In this document: one piece after another, positions 34,106 to 43,059 of the stretch | How positions within the stretch are numbered: position 1 is the stretch's first letter | How the letters are laid out: the number at the start of each line of letters is the position of its first letter | Assembly (NCBI GenBank): GCA_002718195.1 | Contig: PBDU01000006.1 | Location: 62,001 to 126,000, forward strand | DNA: 64,000 nucleotides | Reading direction: 5' to 3' | DNA from: Methanobacteriota archaeon | GTDB taxonomy: Archaea; Thermoplasmatota; Poseidoniia; Poseidoniales; Poseidoniaceae | Notes under the pieces: model-generated | Told to the model about the DNA's origin: nothing | Database searches by the model: none | What the model saw: the letters and a program-made list of their open reading frames with translations, nothing else | Position numbers and translations under genes: made by a program

Positions 34106-35908
34106 ATGCAGATGAAGCCAGCATTAGCAGTGTTAGTAGTTTTACTGACCGTTCTTGCAGGATGTTTTGGCAATGGCGATATTATCGTGGATGAGCCAAT
34201 TGACGATTCTGCTTACCCTCAGCCATGGGAAAGAGCAGATTTAATCTATGACGATACCGATGTTTATTCTCGCGTTACTATGAACGGCACTTATGGAATA
34301 GATGCGGTAAGATCAGTTTTTGTCCCCGTTGATACAATAACAGCAGCGGATGGTGGTGCAGGACTCACCGGAGATGCAGAGGTACATCTAGGATTATGGC
34401 TTCCCGTAATAGAGGGATGTGATTGGGAAGCAGGAAATGTAAGCGATGAATGTAAAGTTCCGGTCATTGCTGATGTTGGTCCTTACTACAATGATGGCGA
34501 TGTTGATGCTCTTACTCCAGCAGATAGGCTTGGAAAGTTTTTGATCGAGAATTATGTTCCACACGGCTATGGTGTAGCGCAGGTTTCAGTCTTCGGAACT
34601 GGAGAATCCAACCACTGCATGGATTTGATGGGTACCGATGAGCAAAGGGGAATTGATGCCGCAGTTACATGGCTAGGTTCCCAAGGTTGGTCTAACGGTA
34701 AGGTTGGATTGATTGGAAAATCATATGATGGTTCTACCCCCTGGCAGGCAGCGACATTTGGTAATCCATACCTTGCAACAATAGTTCCGATGTCAGGTTT
34801 GATTGGCGTCCACGAATTGATGTGGAGGAACGGAAGCATGGAAGCAAGAGGGATGATCATGCACAACGGCGTTTATGGTTCCTTTGGAATTGATGGAGAT
34901 ACCGAAGACTCACATACTCTTTGTGAGGGCTACTTAGAAGGATACTACAATGGTCCTGCTGCTTATTTGACAGGAGGAATGGTCACCTATGGAGGAAATG
35001 ATTACTGGACTGAGCGTTCTTTCCTTCAAAGGGTATTGGAGAATTACAACGGCTCGATATACAACATCCAAGGAATGCAAGACTGGAACGTTGACCCTCA
35101 CATGGCGTTCCCAACTCACCAGTTGGTAGAGGAAGCAGGAATTGAAATCAAAACATTTGCCGGTCAATGGGCTCATGATTACCCAGATAGAGCAAGTGGG
35201 CACTCTTCTCTGCCATCAGGAAAAGGGGCTGAAGCATATCCTTACACCCTAAGATGGGACTGGGCAGATGAGATGTTGTATTGGTTTGATTGGTACCTTA
35301 AGGGCGAGGGAGAAGCACCAATTCTAGGTGTTGAGATGCAAGACAACAGAGGTGGGTGGAGATTCGAAGAAACATACCCTGCTCCTGACACCGAATACCT
35401 AGAGATTCCAGCCTCCGAGATGTCACCTAGTGGGGGGACAATCACTTCGACTAATTCTATCACGATGACATATGGTCCATTCGAAGAAGCGGTTTACATT
35501 GCAGGAATGCCGACTTTCCATATTCCAGTTATACCACATACTGCGAATGGTGCTCATGGATTTTTAGAAATGACAGATGGGGATGGGTTAAGACTCGGTC
35601 ATGCTGTCATGGATTACAGATTCCACGAAGGTGGAAGAGATGGTCAAGAAGCCTTGGTTGCGTTCTCTCCAGTCTTAGGTAAGATGGAATTCATGGCCAT
35701 GGATATCTATCTAGGGGCAGGTGAATCAATTATTATCACGATGACTCAAACTGGGGAAGACTATGTTCCAAGCCCTGCTTCAGTAGGTATATACTCTCTT
35801 GACTGGTCTGAAGCTACATTGACTCTACCCCTCGTTTACAGGACTTGTGAGGACTTGTTCCAAGCACCAATGCATGAATATGGCGAGGGTGCTCAAAGAG
35901 AATGCTGA
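34106..35908 (+). CDS. Lipoprotein X-Pro dipeptidyl-peptidase/CocE-type hydrolase (S15)
   Basis: 600 residues. Lipoprotein signal with lipobox LTVLAGC (Cys20). Alpha/beta hydrolase core: nucleophile S206 in [10 protein letters not shown] (G-x-S-Y-x-G), acid D327 in GMQDWNV, base H358 in [10 protein letters not shown]-terminal jelly-roll domain (~400-600) is typical of S15. It would act outside the membrane on peptides or acyl esters. The start may be at 34106 or the next ATG (34112). Followed by the surface amidohydrolase gene on the same strand, 39 nt on. Confidence 0.9.
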   Translation: MQMKPALAVLVVLLTVLAGCFGNGDIIVDEPIDDSAYPQPWERADLIYDDTDVYSRVTMNGTYGIDAVRSVFVPVDTITAADGGAGLTGDAEVHLGLWLPVIEGCDWEAGNVSDECKVPVIADVGPYYNDGDVDALTPADRLGKFLIENYVPHGYGVAQVSVFGTGESNHCMDLMGTDEQRGIDAAVTWLGSQGWSNGKVGLIGKSYDGSTPWQAATFGNPYLATIVPMSGLIGVHELMWRNGSMEARGMIMHNGVYGSFGIDGDTEDSHTLCEGYLEGYYNGPAAYLTGGMVTYGGNDYWTERSFLQRVLENYNGSIYNIQGMQDWNVDPHMAFPTHQLVEEAGIEIKTFAGQWAHDYPDRASGHSSLPSGKGAEAYPYTLRWDWADEMLYWFDWYLKGEGEAPILGVEMQDNRGGWRFEETYPAPDTEYLEIPASEMSPSGGTITSTNSITMTYGPFEEAVYIAGMPTFHIPVIPHTANGAHGFLEMTDGDGLRLGHAVMDYRFHEGGRDGQEALVAFSPVLGKMEFMAMDIYLGAGESIIITMTQTGEDYVPSPASVGIYSLDWSEATLTLPLVYRTCEDLFQAPMHEYGEGAQREC

Positions 35909-35947
35909 GACCGCTTAGTTCATTTGTCTCGAAGGATAGGGTAGTAC

Positions 35948-38887
35948 ATGCAAAGGCAATTGTTGTCTATCAGTCTGGCCCTGGTTATGCTACTGCCGTT
36001 ACTAATTGCGGCGCCATCAGCATCGGCAGAAGATGAAATAGATATTCGCATTTCAGAAGTTTTAGCCAGTGCATCAGGGGAAGATTATGATGGAGTTGAT
36101 TGGAATGGAGATGGGATAGTAGGCTCTATTTCAGATCAATTTATTGAAATCTGGAATGCTGGTAATCAACCAGTCGATGTCTCAAATTGGTGGTTGGATG
36201 ATATAGAAGACGGAGGTTCTGCTGCATGTCAACTTGCATGGAATACAACCATACCAGCAGACGGTAGAATCGTAGTTTTCCGTTCAGACTCGGATATTGA
36301 ACTCGATTACTGGGATGGAGACACGGTAAATCTAAGAGATGACTCAATGAACTTAATCGATCAACTATCATACGGGGCTGAGGATTCATGGTGGGATAAT
36401 TCGTATGTTCCTCAACCCGATGGCTCGATTGCCAAGGTAGAGCCTCCTACTCCAGGGGCAGCTCCAGGCGTAACTGTTGGCGCTGGTGTTATTGGGGTTG
36501 GTTGTTACAAAGTCAGAGACCACATTCATGAAGGCTCATACGTCCTTGGAGGAAAATTAGTCACTATGCAAGCGGAAGATTCTGTTATCGACCAAGGATA
36601 TATGCTCATAGAAGATGGAATGATTTCAGAAATCTGGGAAAATGAAATCCCCAGCAATATCGGACTTCAAAATGTGCCAATCGTAGAAACAAATGCAACG
36701 ATATATCCTGGATTGATTGACCTGCATAATCATCTACACTACAATACTGTGCCTCTTTGGGACATGGATACGCACCTTTCAAATCCAAATGAGTGGGGCG
36801 GATACAACAATAGGTATGAGTGGAAAAACCATCCTGACTATTCCACAACGGTAACCAAACCTAAGATGTTGATACAGAGCGGTCCATATTGGAACATGGA
36901 AATTGAATCCATGAAATATGTCGAGATGAAATCCATCGTCGGAGGAACAACCTCAGCACAAGGATCTCCTTCTAATCCAGATGATGCTTACGCATCTATC
37001 CTGGCAAGAAATATTGAGGACTGGAACTTCGGTAGGGACGAAATTCACACCAAAGTTACTGAGTTGGAATCAGATTACATCGGCAACCACATAAAAACAG
37101 GTAATGCAAGCGGGGAATTAGACGCTTGGTTCCTGCACCTGGGAGAGGGAGTAGATGAATCTAGCCGAGCAGAATTCGATATTTTAGTTGCAAACGACCT
37201 TTTGGTTGGAGAACTGGTTTTGATACACGGAACTGCACTTGGTAAATCAGAATTTGACCAGATGGCTGCTGCTGGAGCATCTCTTGCTTGGTCTCCTCTA
37301 TCCAACCTATTGCTGTATGGAACTACAACTGATGTTGCAACAGCTAAAGAGTCTGGAGTCCACATTACATTGTCACCAGATTGGGCGCCAAGCGGCTCCA
37401 AGAGCCCTCTTCACGAATTGAAGGTAGCAGACCTTTGGGATGATGAGATGCTGGGTGATATATTCACTGATTATGAATTGGTTGAGATGGTTACAAGTGG
37501 AGCAGCGATTGCTACAAATTGGGAAGAAAACGTGGGTACGCTAAAAGTCGGTAATGCTGCAGACATTGTAGTGGTTGATACCATCCATGAGAATCCATAC
37601 ACGAATTTGATCCATGCAGTAGACCCTGACGTTAGATTGTCAGTAGTTGGTGGAATTGCAATCTATGGAGATGAGGATGTAATGTCTGCTCTGAAAGGGG
37701 ATGATTACGAACCTGCTGGTAAATTTGGTAAGCAAGTTGATGTTACCTTTAGAGGAATTGAATCAGGCTCACAAACATGGCAATCAATTACAGAAAATCT
37801 AACCATGGCAATGAATTTTGATGCTGCTCAAATGCAGGAAAAATTCGGTGACGCAGATAACTATGACAGCCTTGTAGCGGGTATTTCTCAAGAAGGAATA
37901 GATCCTTGGTGGACCTATGGGGATGAAAGATACTTCCGAGTGATAAATGGTTCATCAAATGCCAACGCTAGAATAGATATGTCGTTATTGTATGATAGAT
38001 ATTACGACCGTGCTGAAACTATTTCTGAAATCGCTGTTAACCTAGAGGTAAGCCAAAGAACTGCTGAGGTCAACTCCAATTATCCAGTACTTACTTCTCC
38101 AAACAATGGTTTCATGATAAATAATTGCGATAGTAACCCAAGTTCTGAAAATGGTTTACCAGACGCTTCGTCTCTAGAAGAAAACCAAGTCTTATTGTGC
38201 GGCTCAGTAGAGGTCTTAGTTGACGCATATGCAGGTTGTTTTGAAGAGGTCTCAGTCAATACACAAGGCAGCGATTCTTCAAACCTTGAGTGGAATGATA
38301 ATTGTGCACAAAGAATAGATTGGCAAGACGCTCATTCTGACATAAGTGAGTCACCGCTACCACAGGATTCAGCGTCCTATGTTTCAAGATTGAATCCTAC
38401 ACATCAAGTCGGCGATGCAATAGCATTCCCTGGTGTTATGTGTGATTCAGATACCATTCAAGAAATACAGTTTTCACATGACGGTGTTGATACAATAACA
38501 AAAGCAGATAAATTATCTAACTGGCAATGCAGTAATACATTCAAAATCATAACTCTTGAAGTCATAGATGATGATCCAGGAAATACAGGAGGAGAGAATC
38601 AAGAAAACCAGAGTGGAAATAATTGGATTGTTTGTACAGAGGGGTCAGATTTACCTGAGTGTAATACCGATAGTCAAGAAGAAATATCAGCATCAGAAGA
38701 TAGAGCAGTCATTTACGCATTAACAGGCGCATTGATGTTTATCTTTGCATTAGTCATCGGGTTCATCCTACTTTCGACGAGAAGCAACAAATTAGCAGAA
38801 GATGATTCAAAGGACTTTTCTGGATTTGTGCCGCCACCGCCAAGCATTAGCAGTAGTGACTACCAAATTAACAAAGAGGAAGAATAG
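35948..38887 (+). CDS. Membrane-anchored extracellular amidohydrolase with lamin-tail domain
   Basis: 979 residues. Signal peptide ~1-27 (ending PSASAE). An LTD-like beta-sandwich (~30-170) is recognisable from IRISEVLAS, DQFIEIWNAGNQPVDVSNW and LIDQLSYG. An amidohydrolase barrel (~195-570) has GLIDLHNHLH (two metal His near 258-262), VLIHGTALG, SLAWSPLSNLLLYG and metal Asp in TLSPDWAP; it ends with VGTLKVGNAADIVVVD, the composite beta-domain closing motif. Then ~350 residues with several Cys, one TM at ~917-940, and an Asp/Ser/Pro tail. Substrate (cyclic amide, deaminated base, or other) unknown. Export of this family with a lamin-tail module is uncommon. Confidence 0.87.
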   Translation: MQRQLLSISLALVMLLPLLIAAPSASAEDEIDIRISEVLASASGEDYDGVDWNGDGIVGSISDQFIEIWNAGNQPVDVSNWWLDDIEDGGSAACQLAWNTTIPADGRIVVFRSDSDIELDYWDGDTVNLRDDSMNLIDQLSYGAEDSWWDNSYVPQPDGSIAKVEPPTPGAAPGVTVGAGVIGVGCYKVRDHIHEGSYVLGGKLVTMQAEDSVIDQGYMLIEDGMISEIWENEIPSNIGLQNVPIVETNATIYPGLIDLHNHLHYNTVPLWDMDTHLSNPNEWGGYNNRYEWKNHPDYSTTVTKPKMLIQSGPYWNMEIESMKYVEMKSIVGGTTSAQGSPSNPDDAYASILARNIEDWNFGRDEIHTKVTELESDYIGNHIKTGNASGELDAWFLHLGEGVDESSRAEFDILVANDLLVGELVLIHGTALGKSEFDQMAAAGASLAWSPLSNLLLYGTTTDVATAKESGVHITLSPDWAPSGSKSPLHELKVADLWDDEMLGDIFTDYELVEMVTSGAAIATNWEENVGTLKVGNAADIVVVDTIHENPYTNLIHAVDPDVRLSVVGGIAIYGDEDVMSALKGDDYEPAGKFGKQVDVTFRGIESGSQTWQSITENLTMAMNFDAAQMQEKFGDADNYDSLVAGISQEGIDPWWTYGDERYFRVINGSSNANARIDMSLLYDRYYDRAETISEIAVNLEVSQRTAEVNSNYPVLTSPNNGFMINNCDSNPSSENGLPDASSLEENQVLLCGSVEVLVDAYAGCFEEVSVNTQGSDSSNLEWNDNCAQRIDWQDAHSDISESPLPQDSASYVSRLNPTHQVGDAIAFPGVMCDSDTIQEIQFSHDGVDTITKADKLSNWQCSNTFKIITLEVIDDDPGNTGGENQENQSGNNWIVCTEGSDLPECNTDSQEEISASEDRAVIYALTGALMFIFALVIGFILLSTRSNKLAEDDSKDFSGFVPPPPSISSSDYQINKEEE

Positions 38888-38888
38888 G

Positions 38889-40376
38889 TCAAACAAGGTC
38901 CCATGTTGGACCATCAGCCGTATCTTTGACTACAACTCCCATTTGGTTCAATTGATCTCGAATTGAGTCTGCTTTATCCCAATCCTTTGCAGCTCTGGCT
39001 TCCGTTCTCTCGACTAATAATCGTTCAACTTCATCTGCGATTTCAGATTTCCTAGGATCTTCTTGTGGCTCTGATAATACAACATCCCGGGTTGGCAAAA
39101 CGCCGAGAATTTGTCCTGCAGTTTCCTCTAACCAATCGACAGCATAACTTGCGAACGCGTTCTTGTCCTCAATTGGAATCTCTGAATCAAGAGTCTTTTG
39201 GATTTCTCTAATTGCCCCCAGTACCTTTGCAACAGCATTCCTTGAGTTGAAATCATCATCCATTGCCAATGCAAATCCTTCACCTAATTTCTCTAGCATT
39301 CCAAGAGACTTACTCAGAGTGTCTTGGCTGGTAATATCTGCGATCGGAAGACTTATCGATGAAGATTCATCCATCAATTTCAAACTTTTTGAATAGACAT
39401 CCAGGACCTTGTTTTGATTTTTCTGTGCCTCTTTTAACAAGGCTTCATTCATATCTATTGGGTTTCGGTAGTGTGCATTTACTAAAGCGAATCTAAGCAC
39501 ATACGGGTCTATCTTTTCGACAATATCTCTAATAGTCCAAAAATTCCCAAGAGACTTACTCATTTTCTCTCCGTCAATATTGACAAATCCATTGTGCATC
39601 CAATGATGTACCAAAGGTGAGCAACCAGTATGGCATTCGCCTTGGAAGATCTCTGCCTCATGGTGAGGGAATCTCAAATCATGACCGCCGCCGTGTATGT
39701 CGAATTGTTGTCCGAAGTAATCCATACTCATGGCTGTACATTCGATATGCCAACCCGGCCTTCCTGCTCCCCAGGGTGAATCCCATGTAGGTTCTCCAGG
39801 CTTAGCGGCTTTCCACAGAGCGAAGTCCTTGTGGTCCTTTTTTCCATCTCCAGTGCCTTCGGTTCTTCCGCCTGCACCTTTACGAACTGCTTCTATGCTT
39901 TGACCGGTTAGAACTCCATATTTTTCTGGGGCGGATTCCACATGGAAATATACTCCATCATCTGCTTGATATGCATGACCTTTTTCTATCAAATCTTCAA
40001 TAATTCGAATCATATCATCTACATAATCAGTGCATCTAGGATAATCATCAGCTCTGAGGATGTTGAGCAGGTCCATATCCTCGTAATATGCTTCGATGTT
40101 ATCGTTAACAAGCCCCATCCAATCGACATTCATCTCGTTACTCCTATTGATGATCTTATCATCAATGTCCGTGAAATTTTGGACATAGTGAACATCATAA
40201 CCGCTTGCTTCAAGCCATCTATGTATCAAATCAAATGCAAGGTAACACCTAGCATGTCCTAGGTGACATCTATCGTAAACGGTGACTCCACACACATACA
40301 TCGAAACCTTTCCCGGTTCCATGGTTGTGAAAACGACCTTTTCTTTACGACGGGTGTCATAGACCTTCAGTGGCAT
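38889..40376 (-). CDS. cysS: Cysteinyl-tRNA synthetase
   Basis: 495 residues, class Ia. Zinc/ATP region MYVCGVTVYDRCHLGHAR with the HIGH-type HLGH, GRPGWHIECTAMS (zinc ligands), HHGG-type GGGHDLRFPHHEAE and KMSKS in GEKMSKSLGNFW; a C-terminal helical DALR-like end. The ATG at 40376 gives the normal start MPLKVYDTR. Ends 1 nt after the amidohydrolase stop on the other strand. An ordinary housekeeping gene. Confidence 0.97.
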   Translation of the reverse strand: MPLKVYDTRRKEKVVFTTMEPGKVSMYVCGVTVYDRCHLGHARCYLAFDLIHRWLEASGYDVHYVQNFTDIDDKIINRSNEMNVDWMGLVNDNIEAYYEDMDLLNILRADDYPRCTDYVDDMIRIIEDLIEKGHAYQADDGVYFHVESAPEKYGVLTGQSIEAVRKGAGGRTEGTGDGKKDHKDFALWKAAKPGEPTWDSPWGAGRPGWHIECTAMSMDYFGQQFDIHGGGHDLRFPHHEAEIFQGECHTGCSPLVHHWMHNGFVNIDGEKMSKSLGNFWTIRDIVEKIDPYVLRFALVNAHYRNPIDMNEALLKEAQKNQNKVLDVYSKSLKLMDESSSISLPIADITSQDTLSKSLGMLEKLGEGFALAMDDDFNSRNAVAKVLGAIREIQKTLDSEIPIEDKNAFASYAVDWLEETAGQILGVLPTRDVVLSEPQEDPRKSEIADEVERLLVERTEARAAKDWDKADSIRDQLNQMGVVVKDTADGPTWDLV

Positions 40377-40414
40377 GGGATACAAACCCCGGTGTTGCCT
40401 ACCTCACTTCAAAC

Positions 40415-40423
40415 TTCATATAC
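40415..40423 (+). promoter_or_regulatory. TATA-like box for the SDR gene
   Basis: TTCATATAC, about 25 nt upstream of the ATG at 40444. The spacing fits a leaderless transcript beginning at or near the start codon. Confidence 0.45.
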
Positions 40424-40443
40424 GGCGGGCATAAGGAAAAAAC

Positions 40444-41457
40444 ATGGCAAAAGGTGTAATTTTCGTGACTGGAGCAAACGGTCACATAGGAAATCACATC
40501 GTTGCGGACTTACTTGCGCATGGGTATTCTGTGAAGGGTTCGGTAAGGGACTTAAACGATCCAAACAAAACTGAGCATGTTTATGCACATGCTCGAAAAT
40601 TGAATTGTTTGGATAGACTTGAACTTGTGCAAGGTGATGTGTTAAAGTCTGATGGCTGGGCTCTTGAATTGTCTAATTGTGACGTTTTATTACACACTGC
40701 AACGATATATTCCACTAGGGATGATGCCCAACTAATCATCGATACTGCAAATGAAGGTACTCGTAATCTCTTCAAAGCTGCAAAAGAGGCAGGAATCAAG
40801 CGAGTAGTGTACACTTCCAGTGTTGCAGCAGTTGGCTCTGAGCCTAAAGGAGTGGTGAAAGATGAGAATAACTGGCAGACAAATACAGAGTTGCCTTACA
40901 CAGTTGCCAAAACCGAATCAGAGAGAATAGCTTGGAAACTAGCATCAGAGTTAGAATTAGATTTGAGAGTCATAAATCCGAGTGGAGTATTAGGTGGGGA
41001 TTTCATCAAGCCAACTCCGAGCGTAGACTTTTTTGAGGATGCTCTGAAAGGGAAATGGCCTATGGCTCCAAAGTTCCCCCTTGCATTTGTCCATGTCAAA
41101 GACGTTGCAAAAGCTCACAGGTTGGCTTTCGAGGTTGATGAAGCATCTGGAAGATTTATTCTAGCGCCGCATGCAGATACTAATATTCACGAATTGATGA
41201 AACGGTTGAGAGAATTGTATCCAAATTCCAAAGCCCCTAAGCGAGCAATGCCTAATTGGATGATACCGGTCGCAATCGCTCAAGATTGGTTCATGAGCTT
41301 GTTCGGCAAAGATAGAACCTTGACCAGAAGTGTAGTGAAGGGCTTCCTTTCTGGTGACTCGAAATATTCTTCGAAAAAAGCAGAAGATGTGCTCGGTTTG
41401 ACCAATTGGGAAGACTTCGATACATGCATTAGAGATACTGCTGAAATGTTTCTTTGA
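40444..41457 (+). CDS. NAD(P)-dependent epimerase/dehydratase (extended SDR, DFR-like)
   Basis: 337 residues. Rossmann motif VTGANGHIGNHI (G-x2-G-x2-G); AKEAGIKRVVYTSSVAAVG; active-site Tyr/Lys in PYTVAKTESE; RVINPSGVLG. The overall wording is like dihydroflavonol-4-reductase/cinnamoyl-CoA-reductase-type SDRs, which reduce or epimerise carbonyl substrates. Substrate not predictable. The stop overlaps the ribosome-binding site of the next membrane gene (ATG 8 nt on), so the two are coupled. Confidence 0.9.
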   Translation: MAKGVIFVTGANGHIGNHIVADLLAHGYSVKGSVRDLNDPNKTEHVYAHARKLNCLDRLELVQGDVLKSDGWALELSNCDVLLHTATIYSTRDDAQLIIDTANEGTRNLFKAAKEAGIKRVVYTSSVAAVGSEPKGVVKDENNWQTNTELPYTVAKTESERIAWKLASELELDLRVINPSGVLGGDFIKPTPSVDFFEDALKGKWPMAPKFPLAFVHVKDVAKAHRLAFEVDEASGRFILAPHADTNIHELMKRLRELYPNSKAPKRAMPNWMIPVAIAQDWFMSLFGKDRTLTRSVVKGFLSGDSKYSSKKAEDVLGLTNWEDFDTCIRDTAEMFL

Positions 41458-41465
41458 GGGATATT

Positions 41466-42146
41466 ATGGATTTATTCAATAAATCAGAACTTGATATCAA
41501 ATTATTGAGATATTCTTGGACTATTCCTCTATCTACTCTTATTTTGTCAATGTCCATCCATTGGTTTTCTGGAGATGCAAGGACATTCTTGATTTACATT
41601 AGTGAAGCAGACTATCCTGGCTTGCAAAGAATCGTTTTCACTACTGGATTAACCATCACTGGTTTAATTTACTCTTTGTTATCGTACAAAATATATCTCA
41701 ATTTTGAAGATATTTCACCACGGAAATTTCTGCTGATCATCAGCACTATTGGAGGCGTTTACATCGGTATAAACCTAGTAGCAATGTCTTTTTTGGATAT
41801 GTATGATCACTTCTCTGGACATATCTTGACGGCATTAACCGTATTTTACGGAGGAATGATATGGGGCTTAGCGATCCATTTTTCTTTACCAAAATCATCC
41901 TTTCTAATAAAATCCATAAGACTTGGTAGCATCCTGCTCTCTGTTTTAGGTTTCATTACAATGACAATTGCTTACAATAGAGCGGCTCAAGAACTTGGTA
42001 AGGCCGTGATTCTGTACGAAGAAATGAACTTGGTTCAGCATCCATATCTAGACATCGCTGCGATTGGAGAATATGCTCTCGTATTCGGATTTTTTATGAT
42101 TTTGTTTTCCATCGAATTAGATGTTATAAAAATCAATGATTCTTGA
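41466..42146 (+). CDS. Six-span membrane protein resembling Frag1/DRAM/Sfk1
   Basis: 226 residues with six TM spans, both ends apparently cytoplasmic. The first loop YISEADYPGLQRIVFTTG matches the 'YIS-(D/E)-x-P-x2-(x)-IF' signature of the Frag1/DRAM/Sfk1 family, and MYDHFSGHILTALTVFYGG recalls its H-x-G-A region; the final span begins IAAIGEYALV, like the family's late 'SEW'. DRAM proteins are eukaryotic lysosome/plasma-membrane proteins; bacterial and archaeal relatives are unstudied. GAGGGATATT precedes the ATG. Family assignment is by recalled motifs. Confidence 0.55.
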   Translation: MDLFNKSELDIKLLRYSWTIPLSTLILSMSIHWFSGDARTFLIYISEADYPGLQRIVFTTGLTITGLIYSLLSYKIYLNFEDISPRKFLLIISTIGGVYIGINLVAMSFLDMYDHFSGHILTALTVFYGGMIWGLAIHFSLPKSSFLIKSIRLGSILLSVLGFITMTIAYNRAAQELGKAVILYEEMNLVQHPYLDIAAIGEYALVFGFFMILFSIELDVIKINDS

Positions 42147-42203
42147 ACTTGGTCGGGGCAATAATTAAGTGTTCTTTACTACACCTGCTTTCGAGGTAAT
42201 AAT

Positions 42204-42449
42204 ATGGAATCACCACAAGTCGGACAAAAATCAAAGGTAGCAGCAGGAATTCTAGGTATTTTGCTGGGGGCTCTCGGAGTTCACAACTTTTACTTAGGTT
42301 ACACAGGAAAAGGAGTCGCTCAACTATTAATCAGTGTACTTTCCTTAGGTTTACTATCACCAGTTACAGCAATCTGGGGTCTTGTAGAAGGAATCATTTG
42401 TTTGACAAGTGATACTAAGACAGACGCAAGCGGATACCTTTTGTCTTGA
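42204..42449 (+). CDS. TM2 domain protein (short)
   Basis: 81 residues: GILGILLGALGVHNFYLGYTG (first span plus the G-x-H-x-F-Y-L-G hallmark) and a second span with AIWGLVEGI. TM2 proteins are two-span membrane proteins of unclear role. GAGGTAATAAT precedes the ATG. A second TM2 gene follows 24 nt later, so this is a tandem duplicate pair. Confidence 0.92.
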   Translation: MESPQVGQKSKVAAGILGILLGALGVHNFYLGYTGKGVAQLLISVLSLGLLSPVTAIWGLVEGIICLTSDTKTDASGYLLS

Positions 42450-42473
42450 TCAGTAATTGGTCGAATTGGACCA

Positions 42474-43016
42474 ATGAATTCATTACGGGCTAATGGTACA
42501 GCGAAAGCAATGCAGCCAGGCGAAGACCAGTTTTGGAATCAAAATCAGGGCAATAATATAGTTCCTGAGCACAAGCAAATTCCTGGAGATCAAAGCACAG
42601 CTCAACCACAATCCCAAGTTATCGGACAGGTTGAACTAAATAAGCAACAGCAGTTTGCTCAAAACCAATTTGGGCAGCAAAATGCACAACAACAATTTGG
42701 ACAGCAACAATATGGTCAACCGCAATATGCACAGCAACCAATAGGTGGAATGGTAAACCAGTATCAACCTCAGATGATGCAATCTGGGGGCAAGTCAAGG
42801 ATTGCTGCTGGATTACTGGGTCTTCTTCTTGGTGGCTTGGGGATACACAATTTCTATCTTGGCTACACCGGCAAAGCAATAGCCCAACTTCTAATCACTG
42901 TCCTGTCATTTGGACTTTTAGCCTTCATACCCGCAATCTGGGGTCTGATTGAGGGAGTAATGATCCTAACCGATAAGAATTACCTGGACGCTGATGGATT
43001 CCCATTAGAAGGCTGA
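42474..43016 (+). CDS. TM2 domain protein with Gln-rich N-terminal region
   Basis: 180 residues. Residues ~1-105 are polar and low complexity, with repeats of Q/N/F/Y/G type (FGQQ, YGQPQYAQQ), then a TM2 domain closely similar to the upstream protein (GLLLGGLGIHNFYLGYTGK and a second span with PAIWGLIEGV). Such tails in bacterial TM2 proteins may bind peptides or self-associate. The start may be 42474 or the ATG at 42510. Probably arose by duplication followed by gain or loss of the tail. Confidence 0.88.
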   Translation: MNSLRANGTAKAMQPGEDQFWNQNQGNNIVPEHKQIPGDQSTAQPQSQVIGQVELNKQQQFAQNQFGQQNAQQQFGQQQYGQPQYAQQPIGGMVNQYQPQMMQSGGKSRIAAGLLGLLLGGLGIHNFYLGYTGKAIAQLLITVLSFGLLAFIPAIWGLIEGVMILTDKNYLDADGFPLEG

Positions 43017-43059
43017 CAATTAGTATATTCACAAGGATTAGTCAGTCCAGTAATGCTGC

